Shown: in pieces, positions 54,289 through 62,439 of the stretch | Numbering within the stretch: the stretch's first letter is position 1 | Layout of the letters: each line of letters opens with the position of its first letter | Assembly: GCA_964634885.1 (NCBI GenBank) | Contig: CAZWLN010000006.1 | Coordinates: 87,387-151,386, forward strand | DNA length: 64,000 nucleotides | Reading direction: 5' to 3' | DNA from: DAINRZ01 sp964634885 | Lineage (GTDB): Bacteria > Bacteroidota > Ignavibacteria > Kapaibacteriales > UBA2268 | The notes under the pieces: generated by a model | Told to the model about the DNA's origin: nothing | What the model saw: only the letters and a program-made list of their open reading frames with translations | The model's database searches: none | Made by a program: the position numbers and the translations under genes

Positions 54289-54327
54289 GATGAACTTGAT
54301 AAACTTGATGAACTTGATAAACTTTAC
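54283..54327. repeat. 9-bp tandem array GAACTTGAT next to pit gene
   Basis: Five units of GAACTTGAT/AAACTTGAT type end 5 nt before the stop codon position of the minus-strand pit gene. On the pit coding strand the unit reads ATCAAGTTC. Confidence 0.8.
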
Positions 54328-54331
54328 TAAC

Positions 54332-55363
54332 TCAGAAAGCAGGGCTGATCCACTGAGCTACCCAGAAACACAAAGCGCCGACAAGGGCAGAGAAGGGAAT
54401 CGTTACTATCCACGAAAGTACGATCTTCAGGGCAATATCCCATTTGATGCCGGCCATGTTAGTCGTCGAGCCGACACCGACGATGGACCCGGCAATGGTA
54501 TGCGTGGTTGAGATCGGGATGCCGAGATGAGTAGCGATGAACAAAGTCGTTGCGCCTGCCAGCTCAGCACAGAAACCATTAACCGGTTTAAGATGGGTAA
54601 GTTTCATACCCATGGTTTTTACTATCTTCCACCCACCCATTGCAGTACCGATTGCCATGGCAGTAAAACATGCGATTATTATCCAGTTAGTCTCAGGGTC
54701 GTAAAGCGACACCTGCTTGTCGTGAGTAAAAATGCCGGCTGCGACGAGAAGCGCAACGATGATACCCATTGTTTTCTGGGCGTCGTTACCACCGTGCCCC
54801 AACGAATTAAGAGCGGCGGAGAACAACTGCCCTTTCCGGAAAACTTTGTCAACCCTTTGCGGGCTCCATTTCCGGAATATCCAGTAAACTGCAAGCATAA
54901 ACAGGAAACCCATCGTAGCGCCTAATATTGGAGCAAGAGGTATAAATGACAGTGTTTCAAGCAATTTGTGCCAGCGTATCAGATCGAGGCCGCCGTAAGA
55001 TATTCCTGCTCCGGCAAGCCCGCCTATTAATGCATGGGACGAACTGGTAGGCAAGCCGAAGAACCAGGTAAGCAAGTCCCAAACGATGGCGCCTAACAGC
55101 CCGCAAAGTACTACATAGACAAAAGCCGGATCGTTAGCGTCGATTTTAATTATCTTTGATATAGTGTCCGCCACTTTCGGTGCAAACAGGAACATTGCAC
55201 CAAAATTGAAGAAGGTGGCCCACATGACTGCTACCTTGGGCGAGAGAACCCTGGTTGACACGACAGTGGCAATTGAGTTGGATGCATCGTGAAAGCCGTT
55301 GATGACGTCGAAGACCAAAGCTATCACAATGGCAATAATAATGATTACCGGAACAGTGCCCAT
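54332..55363 (-). CDS. pit: PiT-type inorganic phosphate transporter (copy 1)
   Basis: 343 residues with about ten membrane helices. The PiT signature GFHDASNSIATVVSTRVL occurs near residue 24 and its inverted repeat counterpart, GGNDAQKTMGIIVALL, near 195; GLPTSSSHALIGG and GIPISTTHTIAGS are the paired substrate-loop motifs. It transports phosphate (or metal-phosphate) with protons or sodium through the inner membrane. AAGGA precedes the ATG. It lies 39 bp downstream of a DUF47 gene, the usual partner. A second, very similar module occurs on the opposite strand 6 kb away. Confidence 0.92.
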   Translation of the reverse strand: MGTVPVIIIIAIVIALVFDVINGFHDASNSIATVVSTRVLSPKVAVMWATFFNFGAMFLFAPKVADTISKIIKIDANDPAFVYVVLCGLLGAIVWDLLTWFFGLPTSSSHALIGGLAGAGISYGGLDLIRWHKLLETLSFIPLAPILGATMGFLFMLAVYWIFRKWSPQRVDKVFRKGQLFSAALNSLGHGGNDAQKTMGIIVALLVAAGIFTHDKQVSLYDPETNWIIIACFTAMAIGTAMGGWKIVKTMGMKLTHLKPVNGFCAELAGATTLFIATHLGIPISTTHTIAGSIVGVGSTTNMAGIKWDIALKIVLSWIVTIPFSALVGALCFWVAQWISPAF

Positions 55364-55402
55364 ATATTAAATTCCTTGTTACTTATTCTATTATTGAAAA
55401 AA

Positions 55403-56032
55403 TCAGCTGTTGTCGATCATAATACCTTCGATGAGGCTTGCGAGGTCCTCGCAACGGTCAACAGCTTTTTCGAGCCTCTCGAACACTTCTTTCCATTTGA
55501 TGACATTCATCGGGTCACCTTCGGCAAAGAGCGATTTGATGGCTTTTCTGTGGATTTCGTCGGCAATGTTCTCGAATTCATGAACAGCTTTGCAGTGCTG
55601 TAAAATGGTCTCCGATTCGGATTTTCCCATCTTATCGAGGATATGGATGGCTCCTTTCAGTTCAACGACACATTTGTGAATGATCTCGGCAAATTCATTG
55701 ACCTCCGGCCTGAGTATATCGAGGCTGTATGTCACCACCCTGCCGGAAACGGAGTTCAACTGGTCGATGACGTCGTCGATCTTCCTGAGCAGGATATAAA
55801 TGTCGTTACGGTCGAACGGCGTGATGAAAATCTTGTGGAGTTTCTCGGTAGAACCGTGGACGATCTTGTCGGCCTCGCGCTCGAGCTTTTTGATCTTGTG
55901 CTGGGCTTCGGTGAAGTCCATCTTGACGGATGTACCAAGGACAAACGTATCGCTGGCCTCAACCACGATGTCTATCAGTTCCTTAAAACTATGGTAAAAG
56001 TCATATTCTTTAGGCAAAATTCTTTTAAACAT
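55403..56032 (-). CDS. DUF47/PhoU-like Pit accessory protein (copy 1)
   Basis: 209 residues, all-helical, of the DUF47 (PhoU-related) family, which modulates PiT transporters at the cytoplasmic face. It begins FKRILPKEYDFYHSFKELID and has metal-binding-type helices with EREADKIVHG and ENIADEIHRKA, as in PhoU domains. It is first in the DUF47-pit pair. About 80% identical by eye to the second copy at the right of the window. Confidence 0.88.
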   Translation of the reverse strand: MFKRILPKEYDFYHSFKELIDIVVEASDTFVLGTSVKMDFTEAQHKIKKLEREADKIVHGSTEKLHKIFITPFDRNDIYILLRKIDDVIDQLNSVSGRVVTYSLDILRPEVNEFAEIIHKCVVELKGAIHILDKMGKSESETILQHCKAVHEFENIADEIHRKAIKSLFAEGDPMNVIKWKEVFERLEKAVDRCEDLASLIEGIMIDNS

Positions 56033-56383
56033 ATTTATTATTTTCCTATACTTATAAAAAATGCAAATTAAGATTTTTGTGTTAAGATTGAGTTAAGAAA
56101 TATTCTCCCACCTATTCATTTACTTGTTATCCTATATATTATCTTACTCGCCATATTTTAACCATATCACTTTCCGGACAATCTCACAACTGATTGACAA
56201 CCCATTTTAATCCTTTGATTCTATTACTCCCCTTTCATCTTTTTTTTCCCGTTCAGGTAAAATATTAACGAAGATTAATCCTTTCGATTACAGCCTGCCG
56301 TTTGTTAAGAAATTGTTAATTGTTAAGTTAACCCGGATTGTGCATTAGATAACCCAAAACACAGAATATCCAACCACCCCTGG

Positions 56384-56405
56384 CCCCTCCTTGTCAAAGG
56401 AGGGG
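56384..56405. repeat. Palindrome CCCCTCCTT family
   Basis: CCCCTCCTT-GTCA-AAGGAGGGG, a 9-bp hairpin related to the CCTTCCCC palindromes at 16.4 and 53.9 kb. Confidence 0.55.
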
Positions 56406-56777
56406 AAAACTGTAATTTGTTATATATCAATTATATATGTGATATTTACAACTTCTAACGCATTATCCGGGGTTAATGAATTTGTAATTATTATATCTAA
56501 GGTTATTCGCTAATCATTACAGCAAAAACATATTGTCATCCCCGTAATGGATTGTAACCGTAATAAGTGATTTGATAGTAACACTGTAATGCAGCACCAT
56601 TTTCCCCCGGCCTTCTCCCGGCAGAGGAGGAGCGTAACGGGCCTTTACCTCTTCATAAACCGGGAAAAACAGCCGGGGTGTGCCGGCAATAAGCCTTTTT
56701 CTTTTTAATTATTTACCTGTAACAAACAGCTAAGATATATTCGCATTATATTCGCCTAAATTATGAGCAAATATTAA

Positions 56778-56809
56778 TTTGCACAGAAAACAAAAATATG
56801 ATAATTTTG
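56778..56809 (+). promoter_or_regulatory. Predicted rex promoter, Bacteroidota-type
   Basis: TTTG (56778-56781) and TAATTTTG (56802-56809) match the Bacteroidota -33 TTTG / -7 TAnnTTTG consensus with 20 bp between them. Transcription would start near 56815, inside the palindrome that follows. It assumes the host sigma factor resembles that of Bacteroidota. Confidence 0.45.
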
Positions 56810-56831
56810 TATCGATAAAATTTTATCGATA
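56810..56831. promoter_or_regulatory. Palindrome over rex transcription start, putative operator
   Basis: TATCGATAAAA followed directly by its exact complement makes a perfect 22-bp palindrome 12 bp before the rex start codon. It does not match the usual Rex box (TTGTGAA-n4-TTCACAA), so it may be a diverged autoregulatory site or a site for another regulator. Confidence 0.45.
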
Positions 56832-56843
56832 AAATTTATCTAT

Positions 56844-57488
56844 ATGATTGAAAATTTGAAAATTAAAATTCCGGAACCGACGATCCGGAGACTGGCAAAC
56901 TACAGAAGTGTGCTGATAAACTATCTGCAATTGGGCATCAAGAATATTTCGAGCGCCACGATAGCAGATGAACTCGACCTGGACAGCATCCAGGTCCGCA
57001 AGGACATTCAACACACGGGCATCGTTGGCCTGCCGAAAGTCGGTTACGAAATTAACAAGCTGATTAATGCGATTGATTCATGCTTAAACTGGAATAGAAC
57101 GGAGTATGCAATTTTAGTCGGGGCGGGAAGCTTAGGTTCAGCGCTGTTAGGTTACGAAGGGTTTAGGAATAATGGAGTAATATTCGTAGCAGCATTTGAC
57201 ACTAATAAGTTCAGGATTGGAACTAATATTCACGCTATTAAAGTATTCGAGTCCGGCAATATGATGAGCTACGTTAAGATGATGAAGATAAGGTTGGGCG
57301 TACTAACCGTCCCGGCTATTGCTGCACAGGAATGTGCCCGTCAGATGGTTGAAGCAGGAATTAAAGCGATTTGGAACTTCACTCCGGTGAAACTGAAGGT
57401 TCCACACGACGTAATCGTCGAAAACGCACAGGTTGCGTCAAGCCTTGCTGTGCTTACCAGCAAGCTCGGCAGTCTCCCGAAGGAATAA
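56844..57488 (+). CDS. rex: Redox-sensing transcriptional repressor Rex
   Basis: 214 residues. The N-terminal winged helix contains SATIADELDLDSIQVRKDI (37-55); the Rossmann domain has VGAGSLGSALLGY (92-104) and a conserved FDTNKFRIG segment. Rex senses the NADH/NAD ratio and represses fermentative and respiratory genes when NAD is high. Length and motif order fit the family. No Shine-Dalgarno is present; the leader before the ATG is AT-only. The palindrome immediately upstream suggests autoregulation. Transcribed alone, terminating at the hairpin after the stop. Confidence 0.92.
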   Translation: MIENLKIKIPEPTIRRLANYRSVLINYLQLGIKNISSATIADELDLDSIQVRKDIQHTGIVGLPKVGYEINKLINAIDSCLNWNRTEYAILVGAGSLGSALLGYEGFRNNGVIFVAAFDTNKFRIGTNIHAIKVFESGNMMSYVKMMKIRLGVLTVPAIAAQECARQMVEAGIKAIWNFTPVKLKVPHDVIVENAQVASSLAVLTSKLGSLPKE

Positions 57489-57507
57489 CAGGCAATAACA
57501 TAGATAT

Positions 57508-57542
57508 AAAAAAGGCAGGGCTCACAGAGTTTTGCCTTTTTT
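57508..57542. terminator. Bidirectional terminator between rex and the CMD gene
   Basis: AAAAAAGGCA pairs with TGCCTTTTTT around a 15-nt loop. T-runs occur on both strands, so it serves rex on the plus strand and the carboxymuconolactone-decarboxylase-like gene on the minus strand. Confidence 0.75.
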
Positions 57543-57547
57543 GCTTT

Positions 57548-57862
57548 TTACGCATTGTCGTACATATCCAGAGCCATACCCAGGCAGGAGGTAACACCCT
57601 TAAGACCGGTGACGTTCAGTGTCATCAGTAAAGAATCGACAACTTCGGCTCTCGTAGCTCCTGCCTGTTTTGCCATCGGCACATGGAACTTCACGGCTGT
57701 CGTGTCGCCGGTAGCTGCTTTCAGGGCAATATACACCAACTGTTTCGTTTTCTGGTCCATTCCCTTCGTGTTAATCAAGCTTTGTACCAGGCCGTTGAAA
57801 GCGGCAAATACTTCGGGAGCTTCTTCTTTGAAGAGTTCAAAAGGGTTCTTTTCAGCGTTCAT
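57548..57862 (-). CDS. Carboxymuconolactone decarboxylase-family protein
   Basis: 104 residues, all-helical. The start at 57862 is supported by GGAGA 6 nt upstream. The core KTKQLVYIALKAATGDTTAV-K-FHVPMAKQAG-ATRAEVVD is the AhpD/CMD fold. The CxxC of alkylhydroperoxidase AhpD is replaced by GDTT, so thiol peroxidase activity is unlikely unless the remaining cysteine near the C-terminus (VTSCLGM) takes part. Such degenerate members are common and uncharacterised. It follows a PfkB kinase gene by 11 bp, and the two are probably co-transcribed. Confidence 0.82.
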   Translation of the reverse strand: MNAEKNPFELFKEEAPEVFAAFNGLVQSLINTKGMDQKTKQLVYIALKAATGDTTAVKFHVPMAKQAGATRAEVVDSLLMTLNVTGLKGVTSCLGMALDMYDNA

Positions 57863-57873
57863 TTTCTTCTCCA

Positions 57874-58815
57874 TTAATAATTATCTGATTGTAATTGTCT
57901 AATATATTGACAGGCATAGTCTTCATCGATATAGTTCAGGCTGCTGAGGCATACCTGTTTGGAAAAATCAATCCCTGTGCCGATTATCCGGTCCCAGTCC
58001 CCTTCATTCAATTCGTTGAGTGTGCCGCGCGTAACTCCTTTTGAATACAAAGAAAAGGCAATGGCAGCGTTGAAATTGTCGCCGGCGCCGATGGTACTTA
58101 CCGGAACAATCTGCTCTGCCGGATAGTATTTTTCAATACTGTTACTGTGCAGCCACACACCTTTGCTTCCCATCGTATATACCAGCGCCTTTTTGTCACC
58201 GGCAATTTCCAGTGCTTCGTTGTGGCTGGCAGCCCCGAAGATGAGACTGAAGTCTTCGTCTGAAGCCCGTACGACATCTGCCGCTTCGATATTACCGACA
58301 ATGAAAGGCTTCAATTCTTTAAGCATTGGGAGATGAGGTTTTCGGAAATTCGGGTCATAGATGATCAGGGCATTACCCGAAGCAGCGCTGCCGAGCAGGG
58401 CATCAACCCTGCTGCGGTTCGAGGGAATGATGGAATAGAAAGAAGCGAGAAGAAAAATATCTTCCTTTTGGAAAGCCGGTACCTGTATGGGTTTAAGCGT
58501 ACCGGAACCATTCCTGTAGAAATCATAGTCGGAGTTGCCGTTGCTGTCGAGGAAAGCCAGAGCAAGGGTTGTTTTCATAGCACTGTCCCTCCTGATGTAT
58601 GTCGTATCTACGCCATTCGCTGCCAGGAAACCGGCAATCAGGCCGCCGGCCCTGTCGTCCCCGGTTTCGCTGATGAAGTACGCAGGGGCGCCGAGCCTTC
58701 CCAGCGTCGCCATCGAGTTCAGGACGGAACCGCCGGGACACCCGCCAGAGACAACGCCGTCTTTGAATATTATGTCATAGACAGTTTCACCGGCGCCGTA
58801 TATTTTTCCGCTCAT
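57874..58815 (-). CDS. PfkB-family carbohydrate kinase
   Basis: 313 residues of the ribokinase fold. The N-terminal GAGETVYDIIF and GGSVLNSMATLGRLGAP motifs bind sugar, and the C-terminal signature STIGAGDNFNAAIAF contains the catalytic aspartate (D in GAGDNF). Fructokinase-like members phosphorylate fructose or related sugars; substrate is not determined. Translation start is either ATG at 58815 or a GTG three codons upstream, both with weak ribosome sites. It is divergent from the DUF362 gene, with about 80 bp between. Confidence 0.85.
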   Translation of the reverse strand: MSGKIYGAGETVYDIIFKDGVVSGGCPGGSVLNSMATLGRLGAPAYFISETGDDRAGGLIAGFLAANGVDTTYIRRDSAMKTTLALAFLDSNGNSDYDFYRNGSGTLKPIQVPAFQKEDIFLLASFYSIIPSNRSRVDALLGSAASGNALIIYDPNFRKPHLPMLKELKPFIVGNIEAADVVRASDEDFSLIFGAASHNEALEIAGDKKALVYTMGSKGVWLHSNSIEKYYPAEQIVPVSTIGAGDNFNAAIAFSLYSKGVTRGTLNELNEGDWDRIIGTGIDFSKQVCLSSLNYIDEDYACQYIRQLQSDNY

Positions 58816-58894
58816 AAATATCACTTGCTATAATATTAATTTATTTTGTAAATTAGTTAATATTTGTGAGATATTAAATAATTTGCAGAGATTC

Positions 58895-60217
58895 ATGCCG
58901 ATGGACGACTATTCATTCATTAGGAACCTGAACCGCAGGGATTTCATGAAAATTGTTTCCGTTGCAGGCATTGGAAGCCTCATATACCCTTCCCGTTTGA
59001 TTGCCGAAGTAACCGGCAGCGACAAGTCGAGAGTAGTCATCGTAGAAGACAGGGGAGCAGTTACCGACGACGGCATCGACTCTGCTGTTTTGCGCATTAT
59101 GGCCGACGAAGCGATCAGGGCAACCACCGGCATCGGCGACACCGGCGAAGCGTGGAAGTCTGTTTTTGCCGGTATAAATGCTTTCAGCAGAATTGCCCTG
59201 AAAGTCAATGCTTTTCACCGCCTCCTGCCTACCCGCCCTGAATATACCGCAGCAGTAACCGATTCGATTGCGGCTATGAAATTCAACGGCAATTACTATA
59301 ATCCAAACAATATGATTGTTTTTGACAAGACGAATTCCGATCTGACCGATTCCAAATACACTATAAACGAGTCTGCTACCGGCGTACGTTGTTTTGGGAG
59401 CAGCAACCTCGAAAGTCCTTACGACAGCACGAACTATTCCATCAACGGTGAATCCCAGAATGTCAGCAGGATAATCACGGATTACTGCGATTACCTAGTT
59501 AACCTGGCAGTCCTGAAGAGCCATTCCATCGCCGGGGTCAGCCTTTGCATGAAGAACCATTACGGCAGTTGCTCCAATCCGGGCCAGATGCACGGCAACG
59601 CCTGCAACCCTTTCATACCCGAATTGAACAGCATTGCTCCGATTAAAAACAAGCACTCATTGGCAATCATCGATGCACTCTACGGCACCGTCAGCGATAA
59701 TCCGATACTCGGCCCGGAGATTACTCCCAAGAAAATTATAATGGGTACGGACATTGTTGCCGTTGACTTCATCGGCAGGAAAACACTGGAGGAGTACGGA
59801 TGTAAAACTACCGGCACTGCTGCCTACATCGACACTGCCGCCAGTGTATATCAGCTCGGCGCGGCAGACATGGACAAGATTGAACTTATTACAATTACCG
59901 ATCCAGCCGGCACTGGTAGCGTGCAGGAGAACGGCAGGCCTGCTGTAGTCCTCAGGCAGAACTCACCCAACCCTTTCACGCAGAGTACAACCATCAGGTT
60001 TACACTCGACGCCGACAGGGAAATTCAGATTACCATACTCGATCTGAGCGGGACGGTGGTGAAGCGGCTTGCAGCCGGCGCCTATCCTTCCGGCAACAAT
60101 TCGGTGGCCTGGGACGGCAGGGACGAAAGCGGCTTCAGGCTGCCTTCGGGGGTGTATGTCTGCTCCCTCGCCGGCGGCAGAGTGAAGAAATCGATAATAA
60201 TGCGAAAGCTTGACTGA
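58895..60217 (+). CDS. DUF362 protein with Tat signal and T9SS sorting domain
   Basis: 441 residues from the ATG at 58895 (another ATG lies two codons on; an upstream TTG is also open). The N-terminus has a twin-arginine motif, NRRDFMK, followed by a hydrophobic segment (IVSVAGIGSLIYP), so export through Tat is likely. The middle is a DUF362 domain: LVNLAVLKSHSIAGVSLCMKNHYG, then the cysteine-containing GSCSNPGQMHGNACNP and MGTDIVAVDFIG. The C-terminus (RQNSPNPFTQSTTIRFTLD ... LAGGRVKKSIIMRKLD) is a type A T9SS sorting domain. A folded, possibly cofactor-bearing protein may thus be passed to T9SS. DUF362 proteins often bind iron-sulfur clusters, but no ferredoxin CxxCxxC is seen here. Confidence 0.83.
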   Translation: MPMDDYSFIRNLNRRDFMKIVSVAGIGSLIYPSRLIAEVTGSDKSRVVIVEDRGAVTDDGIDSAVLRIMADEAIRATTGIGDTGEAWKSVFAGINAFSRIALKVNAFHRLLPTRPEYTAAVTDSIAAMKFNGNYYNPNNMIVFDKTNSDLTDSKYTINESATGVRCFGSSNLESPYDSTNYSINGESQNVSRIITDYCDYLVNLAVLKSHSIAGVSLCMKNHYGSCSNPGQMHGNACNPFIPELNSIAPIKNKHSLAIIDALYGTVSDNPILGPEITPKKIIMGTDIVAVDFIGRKTLEEYGCKTTGTAAYIDTAASVYQLGAADMDKIELITITDPAGTGSVQENGRPAVVLRQNSPNPFTQSTTIRFTLDADREIQITILDLSGTVVKRLAAGAYPSGNNSVAWDGRDESGFRLPSGVYVCSLAGGRVKKSIIMRKLD

Positions 60218-60398
60218 AGAAGAAAAGAATAAAGGCCTGGCCATTGGTCAAGTTTCTGTAGAGACAAGGGACGGCAGGCCATCATTCAAAATTCACACAA
60301 TCTTTATCAAACACTTAAACTTAACCCAATCTTCATAATATCTTAACATTCCGGATATAATTTTGGGTAATTATTTTTTGAAAATGAAGGTGAAGATT

Positions 60399-61028
60399 AT
60401 GTTTAACAGGATATTGCCGAAAGAATACGACTTCTACAAGAGTTTCAACGAACTCATTGAAATCGTTGTGAAAGCCAGCGAAACATTCGTTGCCGCTACC
60501 GCGATGAAAATGGACTTCAGCGAGGCTTCCCACATAATAAAGAACTATGAACGCCAGGCTGACAAGATAGTCCACAGCTCGACCGAGAAACTTCATAAGA
60601 TATTCGTAACACCCTTTGACAGGAACGACATATACGAGCTCCTGAGAAAGATCGACGACGTACTTGACCAGCTAAACTCCGTTTCAACACGTATTGTAAC
60701 ATACAGCATCGACATTTTCAGGCCTGAGATCAATGAATTCGCCGTCATCATCAACAAGAGCGTCGTCGAATTGAAGGATGCAGTCGTAGTTCTCGAAAAG
60801 ATCGGCAGGCCCGAATCGAAAATCATAACAGAAAAATGCCGCCTTGTTCATGACCTGGAAAACGAAGCCGACGACATACACAAGAAAGCAATCAAATCCT
60901 TGTTCAGCGAAGGCGACGTGATGAACGTAATCAAGTGGAAAGAGATATACGAGAGGCTCGAAAAAGCCGTGGACAGGTGCGAAGACCTCGCCAGCCTTCT
61001 CGAAGGAATAATGATAGACAACGCATAA
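60399..61028 (+). CDS. DUF47/PhoU-like Pit accessory protein (copy 2)
   Basis: 209 residues from the ATG at 60399 (AAGG nine nt upstream); an in-frame TTG 12 codons earlier is unlikely. It starts FNRILPKEYDFYKSFNELIE, matching copy 1, and keeps the PhoU-type helices (YERQADKIVHSS, ENEADDIHKKA). It precedes the second pit gene by 30 bp. Differences from copy 1 are spread evenly, so the duplication is not very recent. Confidence 0.88.
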   Translation: MFNRILPKEYDFYKSFNELIEIVVKASETFVAATAMKMDFSEASHIIKNYERQADKIVHSSTEKLHKIFVTPFDRNDIYELLRKIDDVLDQLNSVSTRIVTYSIDIFRPEINEFAVIINKSVVELKDAVVVLEKIGRPESKIITEKCRLVHDLENEADDIHKKAIKSLFSEGDVMNVIKWKEIYERLEKAVDRCEDLASLLEGIMIDNA

Positions 61029-61058
61029 TCAGGAACTGAGAATTAAAGGTTAAAACAT

Positions 61059-62090
61059 ATGGATCAGGTATCGATAATAATAATTGTAGCAATTGCAATT
61101 GCATTGATTTTCGACGTCATCAACGGTTTCCACGACGCTGCCAACTCGATTGCCACTGTCGTTTCCACGCGTGTACTCTCGCCAAAAGTTGCAGTCATCT
61201 GGGCGGCATTCTTCAATTTCGTAGCCATGTTCATTTTTGCTCCGAAAGTAGCAGACACTATTTCGAAAATTGTTATTGTTGACGCCGCCGACCCGGCTTT
61301 TGTCTATGTAGTGTTGTGCGGTCTGCTCGGCGCCATCGTCTGGGACCTCCTGACCTGGTTCTTCGGCCTGCCTACGAGTTCTTCCCATGCACTCATCGGC
61401 GGCCTTGCCGGAGCCGGCATCTCTTACGGCGGCACAGACATCATCCGCTGGCACAAGTTGGTTGAAACTATATCTTTCATACCCTTGGCCCCGATCATCG
61501 GTGCAGCCGTCGGTTTCGTTTTCATGATCGCCGTGTACTGGATTTTCCGGAAATGGAGCCCGCTGAAAGTTGACAAAGTCTTCCGCAAGGGGCAGCTGTT
61601 TTCAGCAGCGCTCTATTCGCTCGGCCACGGCGGTAACGACGCCCAGAAGACCATGGGCATCATCGTGGCCCTGCTCGTGGCAGGAGGCGTTTTCAGCCAG
61701 AACACTCAGCTTTCATTGTTCGACAGTTCAACGAACTGGATCATATTTGCCTGCCACCTGGCAATGGCTGTCGGTACAGCTTTCGGCGGCTGGAAGATAG
61801 TAAAAACAATGGGCATGAAACTCACTCACCTGAAACCCGTACACGGATTCTGTGCCGAAACAGCAGGCGCAGCCACTACATTCCTTGCTACAGGCCTGGG
61901 AATACCGATCTCCACTACCCATACCATTGCCGGTTCCATCGTCGGCGTCGGCTCGACCACCAACCTCGCCGGCATCAAATGGAAGATTGCGTTGAAGATA
62001 GTCCTGTCCTGGATAGTAACTATACCTTTCTCGGCGCTCGTCGGCGCCCTTTGTTTCCGGGTAGCCCAGTGGATCAGCCCTGCGTTCTGA
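61059..62090 (+). CDS. pit: PiT-type inorganic phosphate transporter (copy 2)
   Basis: 343 residues, same length as copy 1, with all PiT motifs (GFHDAANSIATVVSTRVL, GLPTSSSHALIGG, GHGGNDAQKTMG, GIPISTTHTIAGS). Ten membrane helices expected. Encoded 30 bp after the DUF47 gene. The two modules (copy 1 on the minus strand, copy 2 on the plus strand) are inverted relative to each other. Differences in the loop around residue 213 (FSQNTQLSLFDSST against FTHDKQVSLYDPET) may affect regulation. Confidence 0.92.
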   Translation: MDQVSIIIIVAIAIALIFDVINGFHDAANSIATVVSTRVLSPKVAVIWAAFFNFVAMFIFAPKVADTISKIVIVDAADPAFVYVVLCGLLGAIVWDLLTWFFGLPTSSSHALIGGLAGAGISYGGTDIIRWHKLVETISFIPLAPIIGAAVGFVFMIAVYWIFRKWSPLKVDKVFRKGQLFSAALYSLGHGGNDAQKTMGIIVALLVAGGVFSQNTQLSLFDSSTNWIIFACHLAMAVGTAFGGWKIVKTMGMKLTHLKPVHGFCAETAGAATTFLATGLGIPISTTHTIAGSIVGVGSTTNLAGIKWKIALKIVLSWIVTIPFSALVGALCFRVAQWISPAF

Positions 62091-62091
62091 G

Positions 62092-62154
62092 TTCATCATG
62101 TTCATCATGTTCATCATGTTCATCATGTTCATCATGTTCATCAAGTTTATAAAG
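62092..62154. repeat. 9-bp tandem array TTCATCATG next to pit gene
   Basis: Six perfect TTCATCATG units and one TTCATCAAG unit begin one base after the pit stop codon. Rotated, the unit is ATCATGTTC, one base different from the ATCAAGTTC unit behind the other pit copy. Confidence 0.85.
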
Positions 62155-62207
62155 TTAGTCAAGTAAGAAAACCCCGAAGGGGTGACATAATTGTAGATCA
62201 TCAAGAC

Positions 62208-62226
62208 AGCCCCGCAGGGGCTTTTT
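62208..62226 (+). terminator. Terminator-like hairpin after pit copy 2
   Basis: AGCCCC-GCA-GGGGCT followed by TTTT. The same hairpin is part of the repeat element at 53.7, 54.0 and 54.2 kb, so the dispersed repeat has a built-in terminator. Confidence 0.7.
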
Positions 62227-62439
62227 CCTCTCCCAATAGCCACGCCATTCATGGCGTGGAACGGAAAAATGAAACAACCTGCTCCGTTCTGGGTGCGTCA
62301 AAATGGATTCACCTTGGCTTGCAGTCTAAACATGGAGTCAATCTTTCCTACCGTCCTTACTCCTTAGGTGGAGTCCATCTTACCCGTTGAACAAGGGGCA
62401 GCTGACTCTAGTTCAAGAAGCCAAACCACTCAACCGGAA
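62227..62439. other. Gene-free stretch with repeat remnants
   Basis: Contains the CCACGCCAT hairpin and a TGGAGTCCATCTTACC segment related to the inverted repeat near 53.6 kb. No gene seen. A plus-strand frame of 75 codons here is not supported. Confidence 0.5.
62240..62259. repeat. CCACGCCAT hairpin of the dispersed repeat
   Basis: CCACGCCAT-TC-ATGGCGTGG, the inverted-orientation copy of the hairpin in the 54-kb repeat; the flanking TTTTTCCTCTC sequence is also shared. Confidence 0.75.

Larger units (their letters stand above)
56033..56843. other. Long divergent intergenic region
   Basis: About 810 bp with no credible gene. It holds the promoter of the DUF47-pit pair on the left, a CCCCTCCTT palindrome near the middle, and the rex promoter/operator at the right end. 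The rest is AT-rich without recognisable structure. Confidence 0.5.

Noticed and set aside
54060..54330. CRISPR-like regularly spaced repeats
   Set aside because: Units are 9 bp and contiguous, without unique spacers; no cas genes are present.
62092..62154. CRISPR or coding repeat
   Set aside because: A pure nonamer tandem array directly after a stop codon; the frame through it is only a shadow of the opposite strand of pit.
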